Shown: positions 19,170 through 27,977 of the stretch, in pieces
How the letters are laid out: each line of letters begins with the position of its first letter
How positions within the stretch are numbered: position 1 is the stretch's first letter
Notes under the pieces: generated by a model
What the model was told of the DNA's origin: nothing
The model's input: only the letters and a program-made list of their open reading frames with translations
Databases searched by the model: none
Source: Hallerella sp963597395
GTDB taxonomy: Bacteria > Fibrobacterota > Fibrobacteria > Fibrobacterales > Fibrobacteraceae
Direction of reading: 5' to 3'
DNA: 64,000 nt
Assembly (NCBI GenBank): GCA_963597395.1
Contig: CAVBPX010000002.1
Location: 13,715-77,714, forward strand
Program-made: the position numbers and the translations under genes

Positions 19170-21182
19170 CTACCGAAGGACAATCTTCCGGATTCCAAGC
19201 GTCCCGGCCCGCACAAAATAGACGCCTGCGCGGACGGTTCCGAGCGAAACGACGGCCTCGCTTTGCGGCGCGGACGCCCGAAGGACTTTCCTTCCGTCAA
19301 GCCCAAAGACTTCCACTTCGCCGAGCGGCCCGTTTGCGGAAACCCGGAGCGTCCCGGAAAGGACTTCCACCGCAAAAGCCGGAGACTTCTTTCCTTTCCG
19401 CGGAAGCGAAAGCGTCTTCGATGCTTCATCGTAACGGGCGGCAAGGGCCATCAGATACCACGTTGAATGCGGAAGCCACTGTTCGATCCAGCGCCAGTTT
19501 TGCCAGGACTCCGAAAATCCCGCGGCCGAGACGTTGTTCCAGACGATTCCCGAACCGTCCGTATTTTTGCCGGTGACGCCGTTCGCGATGCCGCCCTCGA
19601 GCATTCCCTTTCCGAGCGTTCCCGTGTAGTCGGGAGGATTCTTGAGGCCGACGCCTTCCATAAACGAGACGCCATACGGATTTTTTCCGAGAATCCAGTC
19701 CAGCTGATCGGACGCATAGGCAAAAGCCTTCAGGGAGTCGCTTACCCCGAGGGAACGCGCCGCATAGACGCCCGCCGCGGCAAGGGACGCAATTCGCGCA
19801 CTTTCGCCCTGCCACCAGTATTCCGATTCGTTGTCATGCGGAATAAAGTATCCCGTCCGGAGCGTATCGCTTGTGCGATAAACCTGTTTTGCGTATCCAT
19901 AGGGATTCGTCGAAACGTCCGTCACCTTTACGAGCCATTCCAGATGTTTTTGGGCGAGCGGAGCGATTTTATTCGAATAGGAAAGTTCCGGTTCCAGTTC
20001 CAGGTAGCGGACAAGGGCTATCAGGGGAAGCCCGGCATCGCTTGCATGCCAAAAGGGACGGCTTTTTGCGGCATCGCTAAAAAAGTAGCCGTCGTCCGAC
20101 AGGCGGTTTACAAGGCTCGTGGCGCGTAAGCGGGCCGCTTCGAGATAGGAAGCGTTTGCCGAGCCTTCGAAAACGATAGACGCGTTGTAAAGTTCCACGG
20201 CGGCGAGAAGAGCCGTGTAGTCGTCGATGATGTTTTCCTTGCCGTCGTCGCAGTATTCGCAAGCTTCCGCGGACTGCTTTCCCTGCAAATGCAAAAAGGC
20301 CCGGGCGGCGCCCGCATAATAGGCGGCACTCGAGGAATCTCCGGAAGCTCCAAGCGTCGAAGCCCGCGCAAGGGCCGCAATCGCCATGCCGCCCCCTTCG
20401 CGGAACGCCGTCTTATAGGCGGAACTTTTCACGCCGTCGCTATAGCTGAACGCGCAAAGATAACGGCTTCCCGCTCCCCAGTTGTCAAAGACCGTCATAT
20501 AAAAGAAGCCTTCCGGATCGAGCATCCGAAGGAGAAAGTCCGCACCGTAAAGGGCCTCGGTGCGGGCAAAGCCCTCTCCTGCGACCGCCGCCACGCGAAG
20601 CGGCATCCGCTCAGATGCAAAGGCAAGGGCCCAGACGGTAAGCGGAATTTGCTGCGGATTCAGATAGTTTGCGTAGGAAAGGTGCGAAAGATACTTGCTC
20701 ACGTCCCCCGAAGCGTCGTTCCATCCGCCGTGAACGTCCCGGGTCGCGGATGAGCCATAGACGGCGACGGCAAGGTCCGAATTCGTGTTCCGGTCGTTTT
20801 TAAAGTAGGAGAGCACCGGTCCGAGCGTCGCATCCGAAAGGGCCTTTTCGAGAACCGTTACGGTCAAGGAAACCGCGGACCCGTTTTCAAAAAAGGAGAG
20901 CGTATAGGTTCCCGGGAGCGTGACCGACGAAAAATCGATGCGGTAAAAGGCCAGGCCGAGCGCCCAGTCCGAAACGTAAACGGCCGAAGGGAACGTTCCC
21001 GAAAGGACGGCTTTTCCGGAAGCATCCGCAAACGAATAGGCCGTCCCCGAAAGATCCGCGCTCGACTCGACGACGAGGCTTTTGGGAAGCGCCGCATCGT
21101 AGCCTGCATAGTTGTAACGGACATTTGCGGCAAGCGCGAACGCCGCCGAAAAAAGCACAATCCAGATTCCTGATTTTCGCAT
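19170..21182 (-). CDS. GH9 endoglucanase with N-terminal Ig-like domain and T9SS type-A-like tail
   Basis: This is a secreted cellulase of glycoside hydrolase family 9. The 670-residue product has a signal peptide (MRKSGIWIVLFSAAFALA). An Ig-like domain of the type that precedes many GH9 domains follows at about residues 20-110. The catalytic (alpha/alpha)6 domain is at about 115-590. HGGWNDASGDVSKYLSH carries the family's DAGD-like aspartate pair, and WRWIEQWLPHSTW near its end carries the candidate acid Glu. The last 70 residues (VEVFGLDGRKVL ... GVYFVRAGTLGIRKIVLR) match type A T9SS sorting domains. No Shine-Dalgarno is visible; TATATT lies 6 nt before the ATG. Confidence 0.9.
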   Translation of the reverse strand: MRKSGIWIVLFSAAFALAANVRYNYAGYDAALPKSLVVESSADLSGTAYSFADASGKAVLSGTFPSAVYVSDWALGLAFYRIDFSSVTLPGTYTLSFFENGSAVSLTVTVLEKALSDATLGPVLSYFKNDRNTNSDLAVAVYGSSATRDVHGGWNDASGDVSKYLSHLSYANYLNPQQIPLTVWALAFASERMPLRVAAVAGEGFARTEALYGADFLLRMLDPEGFFYMTVFDNWGAGSRYLCAFSYSDGVKSSAYKTAFREGGGMAIAALARASTLGASGDSSSAAYYAGAARAFLHLQGKQSAEACEYCDDGKENIIDDYTALLAAVELYNASIVFEGSANASYLEAARLRATSLVNRLSDDGYFFSDAAKSRPFWHASDAGLPLIALVRYLELEPELSYSNKIAPLAQKHLEWLVKVTDVSTNPYGYAKQVYRTSDTLRTGYFIPHDNESEYWWQGESARIASLAAAGVYAARSLGVSDSLKAFAYASDQLDWILGKNPYGVSFMEGVGLKNPPDYTGTLGKGMLEGGIANGVTGKNTDGSGIVWNNVSAAGFSESWQNWRWIEQWLPHSTWYLMALAARYDEASKTLSLPRKGKKSPAFAVEVLSGTLRVSANGPLGEVEVFGLDGRKVLRASAPQSEAVVSLGTVRAGVYFVRAGTLGIRKIVLR

Positions 21183-21188
21183 AGGGAT

Positions 21189-21194
21189 AATATA
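21189..21194 (-). promoter_or_regulatory. -10 box directly before the GH9 start (leaderless pattern)
   Basis: TATATT on the minus strand is followed by ATCCCT and then the ATG at 21182. With transcription starting 6-7 nt after a -10 box, the mRNA would begin at the start codon. No consensus -35 is evident. Confidence 0.5.
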
Positions 21195-21198
21195 AATT

Positions 21199-21208
21199 CG
21201 TTTAAACG
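21199..21208. promoter_or_regulatory. Palindrome CGTTTAAACG upstream of GH9
   Basis: A perfect 10-bp palindrome lies just upstream of the GH9 -10 box. It could be an operator; no regulator is assigned. Confidence 0.3.
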
Positions 21209-21332
21209 CTTTGCGAAATCCGCCGCATTTTTTACCATCCGGTTACAAAATTTCACCCCGGTTTTACATGCGACAAAAACGTCGCGTTTCATCCCCGAAA
21301 CATCCCCCTTTTTCGCGAAATAAGCGAAAAAT

Positions 21333-21344
21333 CCAAACGTTTGG
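21333..21344. promoter_or_regulatory. Palindrome CCAAACGTTTGG between GH9 and rel
   Basis: A perfect 12-bp palindrome with the CG centre typical of LacI-type operators lies 13-24 bp upstream of the -10 box of the rel gene. It could act on rel, on the divergent GH9 gene, or on both. Confidence 0.4.
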
Positions 21345-21356
21345 CCCTTTTTTTGG

Positions 21357-21362
21357 TAAATT
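21357..21362 (+). promoter_or_regulatory. -10 box directly before the rel start (leaderless pattern)
   Basis: TAAATT is followed by TGGGAT and the ATG at 21369; there is no Shine-Dalgarno in the space. Confidence 0.5.
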
Positions 21363-21368
21363 TGGGAT

Positions 21369-23516
21369 ATGCCGACGGAAGTTCTACAACCCACCCAGGA
21401 GCACATCATCCACGTGCTCATGAAAAAAAATCCCTCGCTGGACGAGGAAAAGCTCCGGAGTGCCGTTGCCTTTATTGCCGATGCCCACAAGGGACAGTTC
21501 CGAAAAAGCGGAATGCCCTATACCGAGCATCCCTACGAAGTCGCCAAGATCATTGCCGACATGAAGCTCGACACGTCCTCCGTCCTCGCCGGGCTCCTCC
21601 ACGACGTCGTCGAGGATACGCCCCATACGCTTTCCGAGATAGAAACCCGTTTCGGGAAGGAGACGGCCTTCATGGTCGATGCCGTCACCAAGATTTCCGC
21701 GGCGCAAAAGCAGGGAAACAAGATAGAGCAAAAGGCGGAAACCTACCGCAAGTTCATCAGCGCCATGGCCAAGGATCCGCGCGTCATCATGATTAAAATC
21801 GCGGACCGGCTGCACAACATGCGAACGCTTCAATATATGAAGCCCGAAAAGCGGCGCATCATCGCACAAGAGACGCTCGACATCTACACGCCCCTCACCC
21901 ACCGCTTCGGCCTTTACCAGTTCAAGTCCGAACTCGAGGATTTGGCCTTCAAATATCTGAATCCCGTCGAATACAAAAAGATTGTCGATCATTTGCTTTC
22001 TACGAAGGCGGAGCGCGAGCGTTACATCAAGGCGGTCATCGGGCCGCTCCAAATCAAGATGGCCCTCGAAGACTTCGACTGCACCATCCAGGGGCGCACC
22101 AAGAACATTTACAGCATCTACGGAAAAACGCAAAGCCGCGGCTGCAAGCTCGACGAGATTTTCGACATTTTTGCGGTCCGCATCATCGTGGAAACCATTT
22201 CCGAATGCTACCTCGCGCTCGGCTACGTGCACAACCTCTGGACGCCCATCCAGGGACTTTTCAAGGACTACATCGCAACCCCCAAGCCGAACCTTTACCA
22301 GAGCATCCACACGACAGTCATCGGACCCGAAAACAAAATGGTCGAAGTCCAAATTCGCACCAAGGACATGGACATGACCGCCGAAAAGGGATTTGCCGCG
22401 CACTGGGCCTACAAACTCGAAACGAGCCGGAGCGGCGAAGAACTCGAATGGATTGACCGTCTGGCAAAGCTCCAGGCCGAAATTCCCAATTCCGTCGAAT
22501 ACCTCAATTTTTTGCGGATGGACCTCAAGAACGAAGGCACGACCGTCTTCACGCCCAAAGGCGACTCCGTCGAACTTCCCGAAGGAAGCACCGTTCTCGA
22601 CTTCGCCTTTGCCGTCCACACGGAACTCGGGCTTCACTGCGTCGGAGCGCGCATCAACGGCGACGTCATCAGTGCGACGAGCGTCGTCCCGAACAGCGCG
22701 ACGGTCCAGGTTCTCACGAGCCACAACCAGAATCCGCTTCCCGAATGGCTCGAAATAGTCCGCACCGAAAAGGCGAAACAGGAACTTCGCCGCTGGATGC
22801 GCACAAGCATCGACAAGGAAGCCCAAACGCTCGGCAAGGCGATTTGGCAGAGGGAACTTCGCGTCTTTAAAATCCAGAAGGCCGAGGAACAGCCGAAGCC
22901 CGAGGATATTTGCGCCTTTTTCGGCGTTAAAAGCGTTGAGGAATTTTACGACAGGCTCGGGCAAGGCGAAATGGAACTTTCCGAGCTCGAAAAGTTTATC
23001 CAGAAGCTGCACCCCGAAAAGTTCCGCGAAGCGGACCCGGCGTCCCCCGTCAAGCTTTTTGTGACGGACGCATCCGACGAGTCGCAGCTTCCCGTCGAAG
23101 TCGGAAACGAATCGAGCCTGCTCATTCACTTTGCCACCTGTTGCGCGCCCATTCCCGGCGAATCCATCATCGGGGCGCTCATTCCGAAGCACGGAATCGA
23201 AGTGCACCGCAAGGACTGCCCGAAACTTGCGCTCATCCCGGAATCCAGACGGATTTCGATGGAATGGAACCGCGATTCGAAGCAGGAATTCGTCGTACAT
23301 CTGAAACTCGAAACGGATGACCGCAAGGGCATCACCGCGGACGTTCTGAACGAACTTTCAAAGGCCAAGGTTTTCATCGAGCGCATGAGCGTCGTTTCGG
23401 CCAAAAAGTCCGGGCGCATCCGGCTCGTGTTCCGCATCGCCCGGCGGGACCTTCTCGAGCAGCTGATGGAATCCCTGCGAAACATTTCCGGAGTTCACGA
23501 GGTCAACCGCCTATGA
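21369..23516 (+). CDS. Bifunctional (p)ppGpp synthetase/hydrolase (Rel/SpoT)
   Basis: The enzyme makes and degrades the alarmone (p)ppGpp. The 715-residue product has the full Rel layout. The HD hydrolase domain (HPYEVAKI, AGLLHDVVEDT, IADRLHNMRTL) is at about residues 45-200. The synthetase domain (GRTKNIYSIYGK, DIFAVRIIV, KPNLYQSIHTTVI) is at about 230-350. A TGS domain (VFTPKGDSVELPEGSTVLDFAF) is at about 390-450, and a C-terminal ACT domain (LETDDRKGITADVLNELS) at about 640-715. HD-site residues appear intact, so both activities are expected. It is the first gene of a unit continuing into the nuo genes; the next gene overlaps its stop (ATGA). Confidence 0.95.
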   Translation: MPTEVLQPTQEHIIHVLMKKNPSLDEEKLRSAVAFIADAHKGQFRKSGMPYTEHPYEVAKIIADMKLDTSSVLAGLLHDVVEDTPHTLSEIETRFGKETAFMVDAVTKISAAQKQGNKIEQKAETYRKFISAMAKDPRVIMIKIADRLHNMRTLQYMKPEKRRIIAQETLDIYTPLTHRFGLYQFKSELEDLAFKYLNPVEYKKIVDHLLSTKAERERYIKAVIGPLQIKMALEDFDCTIQGRTKNIYSIYGKTQSRGCKLDEIFDIFAVRIIVETISECYLALGYVHNLWTPIQGLFKDYIATPKPNLYQSIHTTVIGPENKMVEVQIRTKDMDMTAEKGFAAHWAYKLETSRSGEELEWIDRLAKLQAEIPNSVEYLNFLRMDLKNEGTTVFTPKGDSVELPEGSTVLDFAFAVHTELGLHCVGARINGDVISATSVVPNSATVQVLTSHNQNPLPEWLEIVRTEKAKQELRRWMRTSIDKEAQTLGKAIWQRELRVFKIQKAEEQPKPEDICAFFGVKSVEEFYDRLGQGEMELSELEKFIQKLHPEKFREADPASPVKLFVTDASDESQLPVEVGNESSLLIHFATCCAPIPGESIIGALIPKHGIEVHRKDCPKLALIPESRRISMEWNRDSKQEFVVHLKLETDDRKGITADVLNELSKAKVFIERMSVVSAKKSGRIRLVFRIARRDLLEQLMESLRNISGVHEVNRL

Positions 23517-24103
23517 TGACACTTTCCCTCGCACATCCCCACGAAGACGAAACGGTCCGAAACCGCGCATTCAACTGCCGAATGCGAAACCGCCGCTACG
23601 AGGAGGTCTTTTACGCCTTCAGCGCGCTCACGCCGGTCATCACCCAAAAAGACGTCAAAAGCCGACGGGAATGGTTTGCGGACATCGGCGAAAAGGTCGC
23701 CGTGTGCGAAGCCTCGCTCGAAGCGTGCATCGAATATGCACAGGCTTCCGTCTTCTTCGGAAAAATCGAAAAAATCGGGCGCTATTCGTCGGAAAATCCG
23801 CGGGGAATTCTGCAGGAAGAACTCCTGCTCGTCTTTTTTCTGTGCGAGCTGCAATCGACGACCCGCTACCTGATTTCGCGCATCGAGACGGACAAGGAAC
23901 TGCAAAACATGGACTCCGAGATGGAAGTCAAAAAAAGCGGGGCCTACATTTCCGGATTCATCTCGAACATGCACAAGAACCTGAACGCGCTGAACCTCGC
24001 GACCGAAAAGGAATTTCGCGACCTGCACGCGCACGTCAAGGAACGCTTCGAAATCGGAAACGAAATTTTCGGAACGCTCCAGGAAGTCCAACATTTTTAT
24101 TAA
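23513..24103 (+). CDS. Helical cytoplasmic protein of unknown function between rel and nuoA
   Basis: The product is 196 residues with no signal peptide or membrane helix. It is predicted mostly alpha-helical, with charged repeats near the C-terminus (SNMHKNLNALNLATEKEFRDLHAHVKERFEIG). I recognise no family. It starts within the rel stop codon (ATGA overlap) and ends 9 bp before nuoA, so it is translated within the rel-nuo unit. That position hints at a role with either rel or complex I, but there is no direct support. Confidence 0.75.
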   Translation: MMTLSLAHPHEDETVRNRAFNCRMRNRRYEEVFYAFSALTPVITQKDVKSRREWFADIGEKVAVCEASLEACIEYAQASVFFGKIEKIGRYSSENPRGILQEELLLVFFLCELQSTTRYLISRIETDKELQNMDSEMEVKKSGAYISGFISNMHKNLNALNLATEKEFRDLHAHVKERFEIGNEIFGTLQEVQHFY

Positions 24104-24112
24104 GGAAACGCG

Positions 24113-24499
24113 ATGGAACTCTCGGAATATTTTATCCTGATATTCTTCCTCGTCCTCGGCGCGGGCGTTGCCGCCGGAGCGATGATCGTCGGGAAACTTC
24201 TCGGCTATAAAAGCCGCGACACAAAAAACAAGTTCGCGCCCTACGAGTGCGGCATGCAGACCGTCGGCAGTGCGCGCATCCAGTTCAAGGTGGGCTATTA
24301 CCTCTTTGCGCTTCTCTTTTTGGTCTTTGACGTCGAGGCTCTCTTTCTCTTTCCCGTCCTTCTCGAGTTCGGACCTGTCGTCGCCGGAAAGACTTCCCTT
24401 GCGCCGATTCTCGTCGCACTCGATCTCGTCGTATTTTTAGCGATTCTCGTTTCCGGTCTCGCCTACGCATGGAAAAAAGGAATTCTCAAATGGGAATAA
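24113..24499 (+). CDS. nuoA: NADH-quinone oxidoreductase subunit A
   Basis: This is a membrane subunit of complex I near the quinone entry. The 128-residue product has three membrane helices and the conserved loop FAPYECGMQTVGSARIQFKVGYYLFALLFLVFDVEALFLFP, including the invariant YECG and FDVE. Length and motifs are standard. An AAGGAAACG ribosome site precedes the ATG. Confidence 0.95.
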   Translation: MELSEYFILIFFLVLGAGVAAGAMIVGKLLGYKSRDTKNKFAPYECGMQTVGSARIQFKVGYYLFALLFLVFDVEALFLFPVLLEFGPVVAGKTSLAPILVALDLVVFLAILVSGLAYAWKKGILKWE

Positions 24500-25746
24500 T
24501 CAACTACCTGCCCAAGCTTCTCGACCCGATTCCGGGCGGAAAATACATGGTGAACGCGGTCGATTATGTGGTAAACTGGGCCCGCGCCAACTCCCTCTGG
24601 CCGCTCACCTACGGAACGAGCTGTTGCGCGATTGAAATGATGTCGAGTTCCATGGCCCGCTACGACATTGCACGGTTCGGGTCCGAGGTCTTTCGCGATT
24701 CGCCGCGGCAGGCCGATCTTTTTATTCTCGCCGGGACAATAACCGAGCGGATGGCTCCCGCCGTACAAATGCTGTGGGAACAGATGCCAGGGCCCAAATA
24801 CGTCCTTGCGATGGGAGCGTGCACCATCTCGGGCGGCCCCTTCTACTACGACAACTATTCCGTCGTACGCGGCGCCGCAAACATCATCCCGGTCGATGTC
24901 TATGTCCCGGGCTGTCCGCCGCGGCCCGAAGCGCTTTTTAACGGGCTCCTTACACTCCGCGAAAAAATTCTGAAGGAAACGTGCCGAAACCCGTGGCACG
25001 AAGGCGACCTCGACACGAAGGATCTCGGAAACCGCTACGCCGAGGCGAAAAAAGCCTGGGAAGCGGCCGAAAGGATTAAGGACGAGGAAATGTCCGAAGC
25101 CCGCGCAAGGTTCAAGGAAGAGCATCCCGACTACAAGTCCGGATTTAAGCCCACGCGCATCGTCAAGGAAGCTTTTCCGGAAGTTCCCTACACGCCTCGA
25201 AAAGCCTCGGGACTTTCGCAAAAGGAACTTTTTCACATTGCGAAGGAACGGTTTTTGAAGGTTTCGCTCTACGGGAAAGAAAATTCCGAGGACGAAGCTT
25301 TTGCGTCAATGCCCGCCGACACGCCTCTCGACGTGTGCGTTTCAAAAGAGGACTACCTTCCGCTCGTCGAATTTTTAAAGACCGATCCGCGGACAAAATT
25401 CGACTTCCTGATTGACGTCACCGCGGTTGACTGGAAGGATCACTTTGACGTCATCGCCCAGCTGATGAGCACGGAACTCGGGCACAAGTTCTTTGTGAGA
25501 CTTTCCCTCGAAAAGGACTCCTCGATTCCCGAAGAAAAGCGGGCGACGAGCATTCTTGCGACGGCTCCGACGCTTTCGAAGCTCTACCCCGCCGCAAACT
25601 GGAAGGAGCGCGAAGTATTCGATATGTTCGGAATTTCTTTCGAGGGCCATGACGACATGCGGCGTCTTTTCCTCGACGAGGACTTTCCCGGTTTTCCGCT
25701 CCGCAAGGACTTTACCCATCCGCACATCATCCGGAGGGAAGCATGA
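24490..25746 (+). CDS. nuoBC: Fused NADH-quinone oxidoreductase subunits B and C
   Basis: One 418-residue chain joins two subunits of the peripheral arm. The NuoB part (about 1-170) keeps the four N2-cluster cysteines: the adjacent pair in TYGTSCCAIEMM, one in MGACTISGG and one in PGCPPRPE. A charged helical linker follows (about 175-250; AEAKKAWEAAERIKDEEMSEARARF). The NuoC part (about 255-418) ends with WKEREVFDMFGISFEGHDDMRRL. The frame is open throughout with no stop or second start between the domains. The start at 24490 is favoured by AAAGGA upstream; it overlaps nuoA by 10 bp. NuoCD and NuoBCD fusions are known; a B-C fusion with separate D is unusual to my knowledge. Confidence 0.92.
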   Translation: MGIINYLPKLLDPIPGGKYMVNAVDYVVNWARANSLWPLTYGTSCCAIEMMSSSMARYDIARFGSEVFRDSPRQADLFILAGTITERMAPAVQMLWEQMPGPKYVLAMGACTISGGPFYYDNYSVVRGAANIIPVDVYVPGCPPRPEALFNGLLTLREKILKETCRNPWHEGDLDTKDLGNRYAEAKKAWEAAERIKDEEMSEARARFKEEHPDYKSGFKPTRIVKEAFPEVPYTPRKASGLSQKELFHIAKERFLKVSLYGKENSEDEAFASMPADTPLDVCVSKEDYLPLVEFLKTDPRTKFDFLIDVTAVDWKDHFDVIAQLMSTELGHKFFVRLSLEKDSSIPEEKRATSILATAPTLSKLYPAANWKEREVFDMFGISFEGHDDMRRLFLDEDFPGFPLRKDFTHPHIIRREA

Positions 25747-26891
25747 CGCAAAACGCATCGTTCAATCTGCCCGGTTTTAAGGAAGAGTTTCACGACCCGG
25801 AAAGCGAGGACTTTTTTGTCAACATGGGCCCGCAGCACCCGAGTACGCACGGTGCGTTGCGTCTGCAGGTGAGGCTCGACGGCGAAACGGTCATTGAAAT
25901 CGTCCCCCATCTGGGATACATCCACCGCGGTCTCGAAAAGCAGGCCGAGAGCCTGAACTACGTCCAGTACATTCTCCTCTCCGACAGGCAGGACTATCTG
26001 ACGGCCATCCAGAACAATCTGGGCGTTTGCCTTGCGCTCGAAAAGGGCATGGGGATAGGCGTCCCGGAACGCGGGGAATATATCCGCGTGATGATGGCGG
26101 AACTCGGGCGCATCGCTTCGCACCTCGTCTTTTACGGATGCTTCGGCGGAGATCTCGGCGGACAGACGCCTCTCATCTACGGGTTCAAGGAACGCGAGAT
26201 GATCCACGACATTCTCGACCAGGAGACCGGTTCGAGGCTCACGACGAACTTCTTCCGACCGGGCGGTTCGCGCTTTGACGTGACGGACGCCTTTATTCCG
26301 CGGGTAAAGGCCTTTCTCGAACATCTGAAGCCCACGATGGAAGACTACGAGCGCCTTCTTTCGACGAACCTGATTATTCTCGAGCGTTCAAAGGGCGTGG
26401 GCATTCTCTCAAAGGAAGACGCCATTGCGTTCGGATGTTCGGGGCCCGTTTTGCGGGCGTCGGGAGTCCGGTATGACGTCCGGAAGAACGATCCCTACAG
26501 CATCTACGACACGTTCGATTTTGACGTTCCCGTAAAGACAGAAGGCGACTGCTACGCGCGTTATCTCGTCCGCATCGAGGAAATTCACCAGTCAATGAAA
26601 ATCCTCGAGCAATGCATTGCGCGCTTCCCCAAGGACGGTCCGTACCGTTCCAAGGAAAAGCCCGTAAGGCTCCCCGCCGGAAGCTACTATGCGGCATCCG
26701 AGACGGCAAAGGGCCTGTATGCGACCTACGTCGTGGCCGCGGGCGGCGACAAGCCCTACCGCATCCATACGCGCGGCCCGAGCTTTGCGAACCTTTCCGC
26801 GCTCAACACCATGGCGAAAGGCGGAAAGGTCGCGGACATCGTGACGATTATGGCGACACTCGACCCGGTCATTCCGGAAATTGACAGGTAA
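25743..26891 (+). CDS. nuoD: NADH-quinone oxidoreductase subunit D
   Basis: This is the 49-kDa-type subunit that forms the quinone pocket beside NuoB. The 382-residue product shows MGPQHPSTHGALR, LGYIHRGLEK, FFRPGGSRFDVTDAF and the C-terminal TLDPVIPEIDR typical of NuoD. The start overlaps the nuoBC stop by 4 bp. Length is normal for an unfused NuoD. Confidence 0.95.
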   Translation: MTQNASFNLPGFKEEFHDPESEDFFVNMGPQHPSTHGALRLQVRLDGETVIEIVPHLGYIHRGLEKQAESLNYVQYILLSDRQDYLTAIQNNLGVCLALEKGMGIGVPERGEYIRVMMAELGRIASHLVFYGCFGGDLGGQTPLIYGFKEREMIHDILDQETGSRLTTNFFRPGGSRFDVTDAFIPRVKAFLEHLKPTMEDYERLLSTNLIILERSKGVGILSKEDAIAFGCSGPVLRASGVRYDVRKNDPYSIYDTFDFDVPVKTEGDCYARYLVRIEEIHQSMKILEQCIARFPKDGPYRSKEKPVRLPAGSYYAASETAKGLYATYVVAAGGDKPYRIHTRGPSFANLSALNTMAKGGKVADIVTIMATLDPVIPEIDR

Positions 26892-26894
26892 GCG

Positions 26895-27977
26895 ATGACA
26901 CCTTCCATTACAAATCCCATCGGAGACTTTATTCGGGCGAACGTTCCCGTTCCGGAACTTGCCTATCTCATCAACGCGGTCCTTTGCATTTGCGGAATTT
27001 GCGCCGTCGCATTCGGGTCCGCGATTGTCCTCGTGTATATGGAGCGGAAAGTCTGCGCGCACATCCAGTGCCGTTTGGGCCCGATGCGCCTCGGTTTTCA
27101 CGGTTGCATCCAGGTCGTTGCGGACGCCATCAAGCTGATGCTCAAGGAAGTCTATGCGCCCCGCGGCGCGGACAAGCTTCTCTTTTACATGGCCCCGATG
27201 ATTTCGCTCACGGCCCCCTTTATGTGCCTTGCGATGATTCCGTTTTCGGAAACGCTCCAGGTCGCGGACATTTCGGTCGCGGTTCCTCTGATTATTGCGG
27301 TAAACGGGTTCGGCATCCTCGGCATTCTCATCGGCGGCTGGGCCTCGAACAACAAGTATTCCCTGCTCGGTTCTCTCCGCTCCGGCGCCCAGATGATAAG
27401 CTACGAGATTTCGTATGCGCTGATTCTCCTCTTTATCGTAATGCTTTCGGGTTCCGCGAGCCTCCGCGAAATTACGCTCAGCCAGTCGGGAACCGTTCTT
27501 GACTGGTGGATTTTAAAAGCGCCCCTTCTCGGCATCGTCGCCTTTATTCTTTTCCTCATCAGCTCCACGGCGGAACTCAATCGCGCCCCCTTTGACCTTT
27601 CGGAAGCGGAGCAGGAACTCACCGGCGGCTACCACACGGAATACAACGGCATGGCGTTCTCGATGTTCTACCTCGGCGAGTACATCAATCTAGTCACGAC
27701 CTCCTCGCTCGCAACGGTCTTCTTCTTTGGCGGCTACCTGCCTCCGTGCATCGGAATTCCCGCCGTGGATGGAATTCTGAATATGGTTCCCGGACTCATC
27801 TGGTTCTTTGCCAAGGTGTTCACGATGATCTGGGTGTATATGGTCATCCGCTGGACGCTCGTCCGTCCGCGCATCGACCAGCTGATGGCTCTTGAATGGA
27901 AGTTCATGCTGCCCGCGAGCCTCCTCCTGCTTATCCTCGGCGCGGTCGCCGTTTCTTTCGGATGGATACTCAAATGA
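26895..27977 (+). CDS. nuoH: NADH-quinone oxidoreductase subunit H
   Basis: This is the membrane subunit at the junction of the two arms. The 360-residue product has about eight helices. Family motifs ERKVCAHIQCRLGP, ADAIKLMLKE, LLGSLRSGAQMISYE and AELNRAPFDLSEAEQELTGGYHTEY are present. It follows nuoD by 3 bp and overlaps nuoI as ATGA. Confidence 0.95.
   Translation: MTPSITNPIGDFIRANVPVPELAYLINAVLCICGICAVAFGSAIVLVYMERKVCAHIQCRLGPMRLGFHGCIQVVADAIKLMLKEVYAPRGADKLLFYMAPMISLTAPFMCLAMIPFSETLQVADISVAVPLIIAVNGFGILGILIGGWASNNKYSLLGSLRSGAQMISYEISYALILLFIVMLSGSASLREITLSQSGTVLDWWILKAPLLGIVAFILFLISSTAELNRAPFDLSEAEQELTGGYHTEYNGMAFSMFYLGEYINLVTTSSLATVFFFGGYLPPCIGIPAVDGILNMVPGLIWFFAKVFTMIWVYMVIRWTLVRPRIDQLMALEWKFMLPASLLLLILGAVAVSFGWILK

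Noticed and set aside
21384..23300. A 638-codon frame antisense to rel
   Set aside because: It lies fully inside a gene with all Rel domains and has shadow-like composition.
24469..24490. An earlier nuoBC start at 24469
   Set aside because: It lies deeper inside nuoA; the AAAGGA site positions translation at 24490, where NuoB homology begins.
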